From contig JAYGXS010000003.1 in the NCBI GenBank assembly GCA_036362985.1, forward strand, positions 80,542,347 to 80,606,346: a stretch of DNA of 64,000 nt, given 5' to 3'. The notes beneath the pieces were generated by a model, which worked only from the letters and a program-made list of their open reading frames with translations, searched no databases and was not told the origin of the DNA. Of this stretch, positions 8,760-20,964 are shown piece after piece. This stretch comes from Ligula intestinalis. Taxonomy: Eukaryota > Platyhelminthes > Cestoda > Diphyllobothriidea > Diphyllobothriidae. Positions within the stretch are counted from its first letter, which is position 1; the number at the start of each line of letters is the position of its first letter. Position numbers and translations under genes: made by a program.

Positions 8760-11440
8760 CTTGTTGATCTCACTCTCTCTCTAAACTTTGTAAGCCGGCT
8801 CATAGCCTGGCAAGGGCGAGTTCGACGAGAAAAAATTCGGTGGTTTCAACCACTAGGATAGTTCATCCAAAATATTTTAACACGGTTACCAAAAGTGTGA
8901 ATTGCATCGAACTTGCCCAGAGAAGCAAAATTTACACAAGGGTAAAAGCTCAAAGAGCATAATAAAATGTTAAGCTGCTGAGATTTTACATTTTCCACAC
9001 TCATGACTGTAGATGCAAGGCATCTGCAGTTTATAAATACTGCAGCCCTTGCACATTCGTTAGCCTTGGCGTCTTCGTAATTATCAAACTTATTGGGCCT
9101 AACAAATAAAGAGATACCAAACTAAATATGGCGCAGAGGGCCGAAGTATGAAGGCGCGCCGTCATTATTAGTAAAATGTGGGGAAATGCCATCTGCTAGA
9201 AGTCTGGATCGCAAAAAACAGGCTGGCAGCAAATCCAGATTCTAGGGTCCGAACACAATATATATCCCAGCGAATCAGGCAACTTTTCTAATAAACACAA
9301 CATGACGATTACCGTTAAGGAAGAAACGAGGAAATCAGCAAATGATCACTCCACTTATGTATGACTGAAGGTACACTTCGACATTTCGCGCGGCCACGAG
9401 GCGCGATCCTGTTCTGAACCGAGGACGCACGCCATCCCGACGTGGTGGACCCAGCTTTAGCACAAACGCGACCGCCTTATTTTTTGCTCGACTACAAAAA
9501 CCATTTATTTGTTGCTGCAAACTCCGTCTCTGATGACGGTTTCCTGTACGAGACCGAAAACTTAGACATAAAAAGTACGGATGCGGTTATCACACCTTCC
9601 ACTTCCTTGTAACAAAAACCTGGGACTCGCATATTCACTTCCATCTTAGCAACCTGCTAGTTTTCGTCTACGTAAGAGCGCGTTAGTGTAACGAAAAACG
9701 GCAAGAGCTTCTTCGTTACCATCTGCTGTTTTTTACTGGGTCTAAAATATTCAAACTGAGTCAGGCGATTCCATGGATACAGTCTCCACCTTTATATTTG
9801 AATGTTTTTTTGGATCGGGTAAAGAGGCCCTTGAAGACACCAAACAGAATTCTAAAGCAAGCAGCCTCTCGGTGTAGTCATAATCTTTCGAGGAAGCTCC
9901 GGCAAAGAAACAAAGAGAGGAGTTTACGTCGCATGACCGCCATGAGGAGCTTACAACCGACTGTCCAATTCGGTGTTTATATACGATCTACAGTTATCAA
10001 TTAGCCGACTATTAAAACTGCGGACAGCCGGTGTGTGACAGTGGCCGTTAGCGTATTGATTGTTCAGCCTTTGCAGACGATTCCGATGTATTTTCGTACA
10101 TCAAGGCATCCTCAGCGCCTAATGGACAAAATGCACGCATTGGAAAGATAACTGACAGACGACTTCTAAAGGTTCGCGGGATGTTTCTAAATCTACAGTA
10201 TGACATTTTATTTAAAATTTTGCCATATATGACTATGTTTTCGTCCAGAGACTTTTCCATGCACTGTTTTAAAACAGGCAAAAGGATTCCCGAGCCAGAT
10301 GAATTGGGAACCGCTTAAGCTCCCGACGCCTGTTCAATCACTAAGTGTAGCCAGAACGTCAAAATGCTGACACAGACTTGCAGATCTAAGCAGAAATGCC
10401 ATCTTCTCTGTACGCTCGGTTGTTACCTCTTTATAAAATCAGCAACTTCTTCATAAGAAGGAGAGTAACACGACACTCCGTAGGTTGAAGGGGGATGAAA
10501 CTCCACTGTGGGGGAGAACGAGAGTATGAAGTTGAAGTGTTAAAAGGGCTCATGTCAGCGGTCGATCTTTGCCGAATTATCAGAAATAAAGCCATCAGCC
10601 ACATCTCGAACAGAGTCACTAAGTGTTTAAGGCTTACTAAAGATCTGGCGGATAGTTTGGTTGCGTTTTGGGTGCCACCAACATTTTAGGCTTTCTCACT
10701 GGAGGTCACTGTTGCGGCTGTGATCGGTTTACAATAGTAAGTCGGATTCTTCCAGTTAAACGTACACCGGGGAAAAAAACATTCTATACAAAAGCTTCGC
10801 CAGGGGGCCTCAATTGTGCATGCACTGGCTGCGGGGATGCCTATACAAGGAACCGTTTAACGGCAGAATTACACTTGGGTTGAGACTGCCTGGCTATGTT
10901 GAGCCAAACAGATACCGACAGAGTTCACTAGCTCGATGGTGGGCTGCCAACACGGCAATTGCCGCTTTAAAGCGACATACACAAAGTATGCAATTGTGCA
11001 TGACTCTATCGACGGAGCTGAAAAAACTCTGGCAACGCTATCAGGAGTCAAACAGTCACTGGACGTGTATCCAGCCAGCTAAACGTACCTGTACAAGTCC
11101 ATAACGGCACCTTAGTCCAAAATTTAAGTTTCAAGTGTGTTAAGACAGAGGCTAGTAGGATTTTCTATTGACAGCCTCAATATCGATATTGAGTTAGAGG
11201 ATAAGCATTGATTACAATTTTTACCTGTCGGTTGTCCCCTTTAACAAAAAAAAACACTTAAAGTTGAAAATAGATTAAGGAGAAAATGTAACTGAAATGA
11301 CTACCAATTCTGACTAGCGGTTTTCGGTCTCCGCAATTGCGATCTTCAGGGGTGGATGCACGATAACAAGAAAACCTTCGCTGAACAAGAAAACCCACAA
11401 TTTGACCCACGCACTTAAAGAAAACCAAATTTATATTCAG
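8760..11440. other. No recognisable gene
   Basis: About 2.7 kb in which I see no known protein block, no clear repeat shared with the rest of the window, and no RNA gene. Earlier exons of the minus-strand membrane-protein gene could lie here but I could not pick them out. Confidence 0.5.
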
Positions 11441-11539
11441 TATAATTCAGTAAATATAAGGGAGAGAGGCAGAGCCTTTGAAACCCATTTACAGACGAAT
11501 GCTGTCAGATCATGCATATTGTTCAACGTCATATATGCA

Positions 11540-13618
11540 CTATATGAATTGTTGTTGTCTTCCAAATGTATGACCAGCAAGCAAAGTAAGATTAAGCCTT
11601 CTTTTGAATGTGTCGACGCTTTCAGCAAGAACAACCGAGGAAGGAAGTTTCTTCCATTTTTCAATGACCCACTGGGACAAGAAGTGGGCCCGTACTTCTA
11701 GTTTGGCGTGGTGTTTCTTCAGTTTGTACGGATGATCACGTAGATGTATTGTTTGTGCAAATTCAAAGAAGTCGGTCATCTGAAGAGAACAGTCTACTCC
11801 CCTGACGATTTTAGACACCATGCTCAGACGATTTTAGACACCATGCCTATAATAGAGAGGAAAAAGATTGTGCATATCTAGACGACCTTCATATGGGAGA
11901 CATCCTAAGCTGCTGACTAGCTTGGTAGCTCTTCTTTGCATTTTCTCGAACATTGCGTAATCTTTCTTCATCCAAGGGCACCACGCCTGGACGCAGTACT
12001 ATAACTTCGTTCAAAAAAATGTTCCGAAGACTCGCCCAAAAAGCTCCTCATTAAAATAGAGGAAGGACCTTTTGATCGCTTCGAGGATGCCCATAGCCTT
12101 CTTTGCGGTTTTAGCACAGTTAGTTGACGGTTTGAGGTCGGGCGTCAGGCGTACACCTGGATCCCGTAGTTTGCTCACTAGCTCGAGTTGATGATCTCCG
12201 ATCGAGTAGTCATGCTCGAATGGTATCACTTTTCTGTGACTAGACCGTTAACGGATTACTTGGCATTTGTTGAAATTCAGCTGCAGTAGCCATTTTTCAC
12301 ACCACTTTTGCAAGCGATCCAAGTCATTTTGTAAGGTATGTCCATCCTCAGAGCATTCAATTGACTTCCAAATCTTCAGATAGTCTGCGAACATGACTTT
12401 CCTACAGGTGAGGCAGTCAAGGCAGTCGTTCACATATGCCAGAAATAGAATCGGACCCAGAACGCTTCCCTACGGAACCCCACTGGATACGGTTTTCCAT
12501 TCTGTTTTGGTGTCTCCAATACAAACACGCTGACGCCTGCTTGTTAGGAAGTCGGCTAACCATTTGAGTAGGTTTCCAGTTACACCCATTTGATGCAGCT
12601 TTGATATTTGTCGTCTGTGTGGAACCTTGTCGACTGCTTTGCTGAAGTCAATGTAGACCGCATCGACCGACGAACCCTTTTCCAGAGATTTCGTCTAGCT
12701 TTCCATGGGTGTTAGCAGGTTTTGAGAAAAGAATGGCCACTTCGGAATCCGTGTTGCGCTGCCCTCAGCAAGTTGTTCTCCTCAATATGTCTCATTAGTT
12801 CCGTTTTGATTAGTTTCTCCATTAGTTTGCAGCAAAATGATTGTGAGACTAACTGGTCTAAAGCTATTAGGTGAAGTTCTCCCTCCTCCTTTATAAATAG
12901 ATGTAATGTTGGCCAGCTTCCAGTCAGTAGGCAAGGCCCCATTTTCCATTGAACTTTAAAAGATCTTGGAAAGCGGGGAGGCCAGTTGTTCTGCGAGCTC
13001 ATTGAGAAGTTTCACTGATAATCCATCCGGAGCAGGCGATTTAGTGGGCTTTAACTGTCTCAAGGCTTTTCTTACAGTGTCTGTTGCGAATGATACCGTG
13101 CTTATTGTATGCACGGCTGTGGCTAAATATTGCTGTACATTCTCGTCAAAAAGTGGCTCCTCGGTTTACACAGACATAAAGAAATTGGACAAGAGGTTCG
13201 CCTTATTTGAGTTATCCCTTAATTTGTTTCCTTCGCTATCTTTCAGACAAGGGATGGGATCTCGATTCCGTTTGGCCTTATTCACATAAGAAAAGAATCT
13301 TTTTGGGTTATGAGCTATTCCCTTGACTAGTTCTACTTCAAATGCCATTCTTTCTTTTCGAATAAATCTTCGAAATAAATTTTTCTGTTTTTTAAATGCT
13401 AAGAAATGTTGGGGCTGTTGATATTGAGCGTATTTCTTCCATAGCCTTCTTTTTTTCTTGAAGTTCCTTTTTGTGTTCGGTGTCACCCATTCCGGCCTGG
13501 AGATGTACAAGCTTTTCTTAAGCTGGCAACAGTCCTCTACTAGTTGCTGAGCTAATTTCTTAAAGAAGCACTGGGCGTAGTTCGGGTCAGGTACGTATGC
13601 AGGGCTCCAGTCAGTCAC
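11540..13618 (-). pseudogene. CR1-like reverse transcriptase and C-terminal region
   Basis: Blocks in order: RPEWVTPNTKRNFKKKRRLW and NPKRFFSYVNKAKRNR (linker); KPTKSPAPDGLS and WKLANITSIYKGGG-like sequence (RT start, 12880-13060); QHGFRSGHSFL (about 12720); DAVYIDFSKAVDKVP (about 12630); GSVLGPILFLAYVNDC (about 12440); FADYLKIW in place of FADDLKIW (about 12385); LQKWCEKWLLQLNFNKCQVI; and a C-terminal HLRDHPYKLKKHHAKLEVRA stretch near 11730. Several frameshifts and the FADD to FADY change show it is inactive. Confidence 0.8.
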
Positions 13619-13735
13619 GTTAAGTTGTCCTTTAATTTTCTTATAATCTCCTTTCCATAAATTCTTCTCGCTTATAGCGCGAGCGATGGGTACCGAGAAA
13701 TGGCTGCACTCCCAGACAAGAAAACAGTGATCACT

Positions 13736-14323
13736 TCAGCCAAAAGGAGTCTGAGTATTCAATCCAAGGATACAGTTTTCGTCTCTACTAATGACGAGAT
13801 CCAGGCAGCCAGATTGTTGGCCACCTCGAAACCGCGTGTCCATTGTGTCATGCTGGATGAGAAATTCGTCATTTACCAAGTGAAGTAGTTTCTGTTCGAA
13901 TAAGTTCTCTGATTGCGAGCTGTGCAGTAAATCCCAATCTATGTTCGGAGCGTTAAAATATCCAAGTATAAGGACATTTTTGCTACGGCAGATCTCTTTC
14001 ACCTCAGAGATAAGTACACCTTCCCATTCCGTTCTTTTTCCTGGTAGTCTGTATACCAGAGCAATATGGAGGTCAGGTTGGTTATATACTCCCAGTTTAC
14101 AACTAATTATTTCGCAGGAATCGTTTTTGTGTAATGACAGACTATCTGGGACGTAGTTGATACCAGCTCGTATGAACATCGCGATTCCCCCACCCTTACG
14201 TCCCTTTTTGTCCATGCGGATAAGCTGAAATCCTTCCAGCCCAACTTCTGTATCTGCTATTTGCTCAGTTAACCATTTTTCAGTTAGCGCTTTCGAAAAA
14301 AAATTGCACGCGTGAGGAAACAT
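13736..14323 (-). pseudogene. LINE endonuclease domain (exonuclease-endonuclease-phosphatase fold)
   Basis: About 195 open codons. After an N-terminal stretch comes GFQLIRMDKKGRKGGGIAMF, typical of the nuclease's early strands, then NDSCEIISCKL, HIALVYRLPG, ILGYFNAPNIDWDLL and SGCLDLVIS. These correspond to the motifs that nick target DNA in LINEs. The catalytic GDFN motif reads GYFN (about 13958), and the leading strand with the metal-binding Asn/Glu residues is not clear, so the domain is probably dead. The linker and RT follow on the same strand. Confidence 0.8.
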
Positions 14324-14325
14324 TT

Positions 14326-15485
14326 ATTTTTTCACGCGCAAGGTGAAAGGGTGAAATTTAAGCATGTAAAAATGCTACATTTTCTCCATACGACAGGACG
14401 CATGTAGGCAACAACTCGGCACATGATAGCTGAGATCAACTGCAAGCGTGTCCAGAGCTGTTTAAGGGGATGAATTCCGGATTTTATCCATTTGAGACGT
14501 AATCGTTTGGTTTCTGTAAAATGCAACATTTTGACATAGATCAACAAGAATTGTAAAAAAACTTACAAAATTAATAAGAATATTTTACGAAATTCCAAGA
14601 ATGGAAAGATATATGTGGTAGATCAAAAAGTGTAAGTCATGAAGGCAAAAGTTATTAAGTGATAAAAATAATCCAGTGGGAGTTTTATGACTGTTTATTA
14701 TTTATCTAAAAGTTTTGTTTCCAATTTTCTCAAACCCAGTCAGCAAAGTTACCTTACTTCGCCTCACCATCATAAAGCATGCCTCCTTGCGGACAATGTT
14801 TTAACACACCATAAGGTCTCTACATGGTCAATCGGGCTACAGAGACTGTTAAGAAGCGGTCCTTACATACTGAAGTACGCAATACCTTCGTCTTTCGATT
14901 TCAGAAATCGGGTAACGTAAAAGTACCACCTTCTTCCCTTTTGTACCGTGTGATATTTACCCATCCATGTACAGGCATACTTGATACACATTCATACCAC
15001 ACAGGGCTAGAGGGCCACAGTGCCCGGCTACTAATGTACTAATGACTAAAAGTAAAGGACAAAAGAAGGGAAACAATAGCAGAATAAACAAATACAAAAT
15101 CATGGCAGACATATAGAGTTGAATAAAAGACACATAGGCCAATTTTTCTTTGAAAATATGAAGGATCAGACGACCTCTCGACGAATTAAATTTTTTTAAC
15201 TGTAAAGGCTCCCTAAGTAGATCCCAAAGCATATGATTATCATATCAACTACATGGAGTAGTACTTATGATTTTTTTGTGTTCCTTATACTCATTTTGAA
15301 GGAAAAATGTCAACTCTTATTTCAAAACAATAAATAAACTCGTACTCTTCGTCGAATTTGTTGCAGTTGAGGCCGGCTGGAAAGATCGCCTTAGAAAAGA
15401 TGGCCTCCTTAGTTTGACTTGGCAAGTAATACTAACATCGAGTTGATGCACAAGTATGGAGACAAAAGTAAACAATAAATTATAC
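14326..15485. other. No recognisable gene
   Basis: AT-rich sequence with no protein or RNA family recognised. It may hold the 5' remnant of the CR1-like element near 14330-14560, but nothing diagnostic is visible. Confidence 0.45.
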
Positions 15486-15489
15486 AGTT

Positions 15490-15905
15490 CCTAGAACAAA
15501 ACCATCTGCTTTCCGATTTCTGGCATGGTTTCGCTAGTAGTAGGTCCACTGTGCCAAATTTGCTCTACTGATTAGAACGGGGAACTAGGCAAGTGGATAA
15601 AAGCCACAAGAGTAATGTAGTCTATATCAAATTTTTCACCAACAAGGTCACATAGGCGTATGAGGTAGGATTCAGATGAGGATGCAAAGCAATGTAATCG
15701 GCCGCTCTTGAACTATCTATCTCAGTGACAAACCGTCGGTGGAGAGTGCGGCTGAGAGCGTTCTTCCCGAAGGCTCCGTTTTTAGCCCTATTCTGTTTAT
15801 TTTTTACGTCAACGATTGTGTCAGCGAAATTGATTGAAATATTTCATGCCTGTTGATTATATCGAACTTTAGAACGTCATCCGACGTGCAGCTGACGAAG
15901 AGAAT
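15490..15905 (+). mobile_element. CR1-like RT fragment
   Basis: The plus strand encodes WHGFASSRSTVPNLLY near 15520 and, further on, VLPEGSVFSPILFIFYVNDC near 15760-15820. These are two reverse-transcriptase motifs, the second being the GVPQGSVLGPLLF-type box just before the catalytic Asp pair. The SKAFD box between them is lost and stops are present. It is a decayed relic. Confidence 0.65.
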
Positions 15906-16299
15906 TTGCAGGTAAACATTACCCGAGTTCAGAAATTGTCAAAGCAACAGCTGTTGCCATTCCATGAGAGCAAATGCAACAGTACGAGTTGGCAAATCCA
16001 GCTCTTCTACTATCATGAGTAGCTGTCTGAATTGGGTATCGCCGCAAGAAATGGACATCCAGAATGACTCACGAGTATGGACTACGCTTTCGCTTAAAAC
16101 TTCTCTGCATCGTTCAAAGGTAGACTGTGCGTTACCAAACATACGAAGATGGCTTCGATAAAGCCTTTCAAGGCTTTGTGTGACCAAGAAGAAATATTTT
16201 TAAAATATTTAGACCCAAAAGATAATTATAATGTACTATGTGCTATATTCAATTCACATGTTGGTAAGGATTCGTCCCGGGGCCCTGTATATGTGATCG

Positions 16300-16363
16300 T
16301 TTATTATTACCGCCTACTTGAAAAATTTCAGTAACCATCTTTCAAGTAGGTGGTAATAATAAA
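16300..16363. repeat. 24-bp hairpin
   Basis: TTTATTATTACCGCCTACTT with the following GAAA (16300-16323) is inversely repeated at 16340-16363 with one mismatch (C to T, which would be a G-U pair in RNA). The loop is 16 bases. Purpose unknown; it sits at the left edge of the degenerate repeat field. Confidence 0.8.
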
Positions 16364-16439
16364 TGTATTTTATTTTCTGTTCATTCGTTGTTTACCTGAT
16401 TTGGAGACGCTCACAGGCTCCAAAGTAAGGCTTCATTCC

Positions 16440-19400
16440 TTTTTGGTCAACCCCTACATGGTACACTCCGAGAGGAGGAAGCCCTCGCGGCTTGTAACAT
16501 AAGGGGGAGGCATCGGTGCTCCGACCCTACCATGCCACACTTCGAAGGAAGGAAGCCCATGCGTTCAAAGCTATAGCGGCACTTTTCGTCAGAGGTTCGC
16601 CCACCCGTTCCAATCCTAATATGCCACATCTCGAAGGAAGGAAGCCCAAGCGTTAAAAGCTACCATCACACTTTTTGTCAGAGGTACGTCCACCCGTTCA
16701 GAGCTAAACACTTTTTGTCAGAGGTACGTCCACCCGTTCAGAGCTAAGGCTTAAGACCAACCCCCATGCCGCACCCAGCCTTGCCTTACCTATACCCGAT
16801 ATCCCGTCCCTGCCTTACCTATACCCGGTCCTCGCTTTAAAACCACTCGCCCTTTCCTGCGTTAACCGCTGGCTGCCTATACTTATAGAAGGAGGCTGCG
16901 TTGGGCTACTTCGGCTACTTAGGCTTCGTTGGAATTTGTTGGGTTTCGTTGGGTTACTTCTACCATAATGGGGGAGGTACCGTTGGTCCAAAACTAGCAT
17001 GCCACATCTAGAGGGAAGGAAGCCCGCGCGTTCAAATCACCCTAAAACTTTTGTCAGCGGTACGTCCACCCGTTCAATTCTAAGGCTTAATGCTAATCCT
17101 CATGCTGCACCCAGCCTTCCCTTGCCTATACCCCAATCTCCCATCACACGCTTCCTTCTCCATACGTACAGTCTTCGGGTCATCTTTCCCACTTGCTGTC
17201 GCGCCGGCTGCCTATTGCACGGTCGGAAATTACCTTAGACTTGCCCACTCGTGCCCAGCTTCCACACGGCGGGGGGGGGGCACGCGTTCGAGTTCATGGT
17301 TTGCGGTCCTTTCCTTTGCACTTTACTGCATATATGGGGGGGGGTCTTTCTGTCGCCGACCCCCGTTATGACACATTTCCACAGAGGACCGTCCACGCGC
17401 TCAAAATGACGGTTTTCCTGACCTTACCCACCTTGACTACTATCCTACCGAACCGTTCCCTAGCCCTGGAAGTGCTGTCTTCGGTTTGCCTTCGTCCACT
17501 TTTCACCGCGACCGCTACTTAATTCATAGCTGCATACTTCTTTTGGACCTACCTTATCGTGCCTCACTACGACTTAGAGTCGACCACGCGTTCAAGATTT
17601 GTGCTTATGACCTAACCTCTTGCGGCAACCGACTTTTCCGGCATTCAGTAGATATCGTATCAACCGCAATCTTATCCGGAGGTGCAGCTTTACGCTTATC
17701 TTCCTCGCTTGATATTGCCCCAGCTAATTGCTTCATAAGGGTGGACTTCTTTTTGGCCAAACCTTTACATGCCGCACTTCGACGGAGGGGCTCCCACGCG
17801 TTCAAAGCAGCGGTTTGCGGCTAGGTTTAGACGTCAACCTTCAAACCACAACTTACATTACCCACCGTGCCACTATTAACTTTCCGCCGTGTCCGTGTAT
17901 TTGCACATCAAACCGCCTGGAAGCCACAGCAAATTTTTTCCGGTCCCTTCCCTTCGCAGTTGGCTTTCTCACAGAGTTAACACTTAGTTAAATCCTTCGC
18001 TGGCTTTATGCCGCACTTTCTTCTCCTGGTCGTACGCATTACGTTTACGTACGGCGCATGGTGCTTGCAAGCCTCGCACTAGAGCACAGACATCGAATCC
18101 TGCAGATCCTTCTCCAGCCTTCCACTCTTACCTACCGTGCAGGCATAAGGCCCGCCAGTTTGCTATCCTTTTTCTATTTGCAAAGGTTACCTTTCCCGCT
18201 TAATTAACCGCCAGATACTTGCTTCACAGTGGGAGGCTACCGTGAACCCACCTTACCATGCCCCATTTCGATGGAGGGACTCGCGCGCGTTCAAAGTCGC
18301 TGGTTGCGGCCTCGTTTAGACGTCCAACTTTAAACCACATCTCCCTTTTGCCCGCCCTAACTTGAATACCCATCCGCATTGTCGGTTATCTGTTCACATT
18401 AAACCACGCGGAAGCCAAGGCAAAGGTTTTTCGGTCCCCTGCCTTGCGGTTCGTTTCCTCACGAAATTTGCCGCGAGTTACAGCTTTCGTAAACGTTCGA
18501 TCCCGCGTCCTTCTTCTGATCGTTCGCCTTACGGTTACGTACGGCCCAATCCACCCTGCGCCTTGACCTTGCGAATCTTCCCCTATCACCAGCAGTTTCG
18601 CATTGCAGTTACTGCCAGTTTCGTTGGAAACCTGCACTGGATTCGGTATTATTACGACTGAAAGTTCGGAAGGCATCGGATAGAGGTGGTTTCTCGGCTG
18701 TAGGCTCGAACGTATTTGTTCTGCTTCGGCATCATCGCTACACCGGCGGATCTAGATAACGTGGAGTACCGAAGTCATCCCGGCTGCCTGGTTGCCGTCC
18801 ATTTCGTCCCCCGTGCCGACGCGTGGTGCCATGGGCCTATGGTCACATTACCGTGGTCTCAGCCTCATAAATACGGCCGCCGAGGTGTTCGCGATCATCC
18901 TTCTCCCTAGATTTACGACTGAGCACGACGTTCGCATTCGTCCTACCCACAATTGCTGCAGTTAACGAAGCGGATATGGTGACCGCATTTTTCCTCCGCG
19001 CCTCGTTCTAGGGCACAGGCATAGAGTTCAGCGGAACCCTCCCCGGCCTGCGCTCTTTCATGCCGTGTAGAATTAAGCCCTTTGACTTTACTATCCTTTA
19101 ACTATTTAAAAAAATTTTTCAATGCACAGTTTAAAATCGGCGTTTTTCTTTCTACCTCCTTATCGTCTGTCCCGTTTGCGCGTGGCGAGGTCCTTGAAAA
19201 TCCTCTATCTGTTTGGTATTACATTACATGCACGGTCAAGTAGTCCTACCTTTTCCTGCTTCCTGTTGCATCAATGACCTTCATCATTTTTCGTCCTCCT
19301 CCGGGAACATCCGCTTCCGTTTTCTCATACGCCTTCCGATAGGTTCTTCCGCTTTTCCGTACACTTTGACACTTCTTAGTTTCTTCCTGCTTGTCGCCTT

Positions 19401-19750
19401 TTCTACAACAAAATAATTCACGTACATTTTACTTGCCTTCGCCTTCCGTTGGACTTGGCAGTCCCATTCTTGTCCTGCAGTCACTGCCCGCGGTTAATTG
19501 GCTACTAATGGCTACCGGGGAAGCACATCTTAGGGGTTTCGGCTCTACAGCATGAAGCGTGACCATCATTTACGAGTTACTTACCTTGGTTACTGCTGTC
19601 TAGGTCCACTTCCGTTTCCCCGATGAGTTCACATTCACCCTGGGAGGCTACTGCCTTCTTAGCCTGTAGACCGATACCTGACACATGCTGTTCATCCGCC
19701 GGCATTAGCCAAGCCTCTTCTCGTTCTAAAAATTTGTTTTAATATTTTTC
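16440..19750. repeat. Pyrimidine-rich field of degenerate repeats
   Basis: A recurring cassette of the form CATGCCNCACTTCGAAGGAG, then GAAGCCCACGCGTTCAAAGC, is seen near 16535, 16620, 16998, 17768 and 18258, with a weaker copy near 17370. Some copies are followed by CAGAGGTACGTCCACCCGTT or by GGTTGCGGCCTCGTTTAGAC. Other shared words include CTTACGGTTACGTACGGC (18010-18060 and 18530-18550). Spacing is irregular, about 370-490 bases in the better part. The plus strand is rich in C and T. No protein family is recognised in any frame. It looks like an old satellite-like or segmentally amplified sequence. Confidence 0.5.
16668..16747. repeat. 40-bp tandem duplication
   Basis: ACACTTTTTGTCAGAGGTAC plus the following 20 bases are repeated in tandem without visible change (period 40). 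Being exact, it is younger than the surrounding degenerate repeats. Confidence 0.85.
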
Positions 19751-19924
19751 TACTAATGGGACTTACGTGGACGGTTAGATGGGCCTGGAATTCCGCTCTC
19801 TTCCTCCTCAGTGCTGTCACCGGCTTCCACCGGCCGCAACAGACTGCCGGCCATGGCATCAAGGTTGTTAGTTACCAAACGCCTTCGGGTGTGCTAGCTG
19901 GCTTCTATAGGTGGGTTGATAGGT

Positions 19925-20785
19925 GCCAAAGAGTGATTCCTTTACCTTGGGACATGTTTATGGGATACAGTTCAGCAATGTGTCCACAGAAGATATCACA
20001 GGCTTCAGGTATGGCGTTCTTCCGAAATTTAAACCAAATGCGGTATTGGATTTCGTCCACACGGGCCCACACTGACAGCCCTGGGATAGGTCCACATTGC
20101 CGTAGTCCCCGTTTGAGGCTACTCCAAAATGCCACCACAGCCTGTGTGTGGATACTCGTGTACCTATTCACGAATCCTTACGTGTGGTTCACCGTATCGT
20201 GGGTTTACCTCATGGTTTCGAGGTTGCAGTAGCTGCTCCAGCAATCTGTTGCAATTGCGCTACCCGGTTTTACCCGCCTCCTTATTATGGAACACAAGCT
20301 TTGCTCCGAGCGGTTACTTAACTGCTCACAGACTGCCCTCTTCTTCACCGTATCGTACATTCCCAGGACCCACAATTGCCTTGTGGTCCTGCCGCGATTG
20401 TACTTCCTGTGGGCGATCATAGACTCATCTATGTCCACCTTCACACCCGATCCGCCTACGGTGGAAGGTACCCCATTTAGGGTGTTAGAACACACATTTC
20501 GCAATATAGCGAACCAAATTACAGCCGCTTCATTGGCTAATCCACAAACGGCCGCAGCTTCCTGCACAGTTTTCCCAAAAAGGCATGCCAGGCACATGTT
20601 TGCCAACTTCTGCAATGTTAACCGGCTGCCAAAAAAATGGAATTGGACCGCACTGACTTCTTCCTGTGGCACTTCACGCACCGGAAGGCGTATCCATCAC
20701 CATTCTGGGTAAGGATTTATTGGGCCATCCTACCGCTGCACGCGCACCGTAGGTCCGTGGGCAGAAGACCTTTGCCTTGGAGGTT
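19925..20785 (-). pseudogene. Merlin-type DNA transposase (ISXO2-like DDE domain), inactivated
   Basis: Minus-strand order: an N-terminal zinc ribbon (LRCACSGRM ... FRCVKCHRKKSVRSNS, two Cys pairs, about 20755-20645), the linker GSRLTLQKLANMCLACLFGK, the DDE core VKVDIDESMIAHRKYNRGR then RQLWVLGMYD, GSAIATDCWSSYCNLETM, and the end IHTQAVVAFWSSLKRGLR with WARVDEIQYRIWF. This is the plan of Merlin/IS1016-like transposases, which cut and paste DNA. Two in-frame stops (near 20208 and 20184), a frame break near 20700, and Val-Ala in place of the expected Glu before FW mark it as a relic. Terminal inverted repeats were not identified. Confidence 0.8.
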
Positions 20786-20849
20786 AGCCACCAGTCCTGG
20801 CGAATTAAGCGAGAAAACCAGCTTCCCTAAAAACAGGCTATATCCACGG

Positions 20850-20962
20850 CAATATAGCCCTATATCGCCATGTCGACATGCATATGTCGCCGCTTTATCG
20901 CTTCTGGCCGCTTTGTCGATATAGCCTTTATATCGCCATGGCGACATATGGTTATAGTGTGG
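20850..20962. repeat. Direct repeats with internal palindrome
   Basis: AATATAGCCCTATATCGCCA (about 20851) recurs as GATATAGCCTTTATATCGCC (about 20919), each followed by ATG(T/G)CGACATNNATATG-like sequence. The second copy contains the palindrome ATGTCGCCATGGCGACAT. It lies just upstream of the transposase start and could be a remnant of a transposon end, but no matching end was found on the other side. Confidence 0.55.
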
Positions 20963-20964
20963 TT

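Larger units (their letters stand above)
11450..14325 (-). mobile_element. CR1-like LINE, nearly full ORF2 but inactivated
   Basis: A single minus-strand element with the expected order: apurinic-type endonuclease (14323-13736), linker (13618-13166), reverse transcriptase (about 13000-12250) and C-terminal region (12229-11540, ending in HFLSQWVIEKWKKLPSSVV). Total length about 2.9 kb. The 5' end of the endonuclease is missing and no ORF1 is visible. The reading frame is broken between each block, and both catalytic centres are altered (see findings). It is the most complete element of its clade in the window. Confidence 0.85.
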
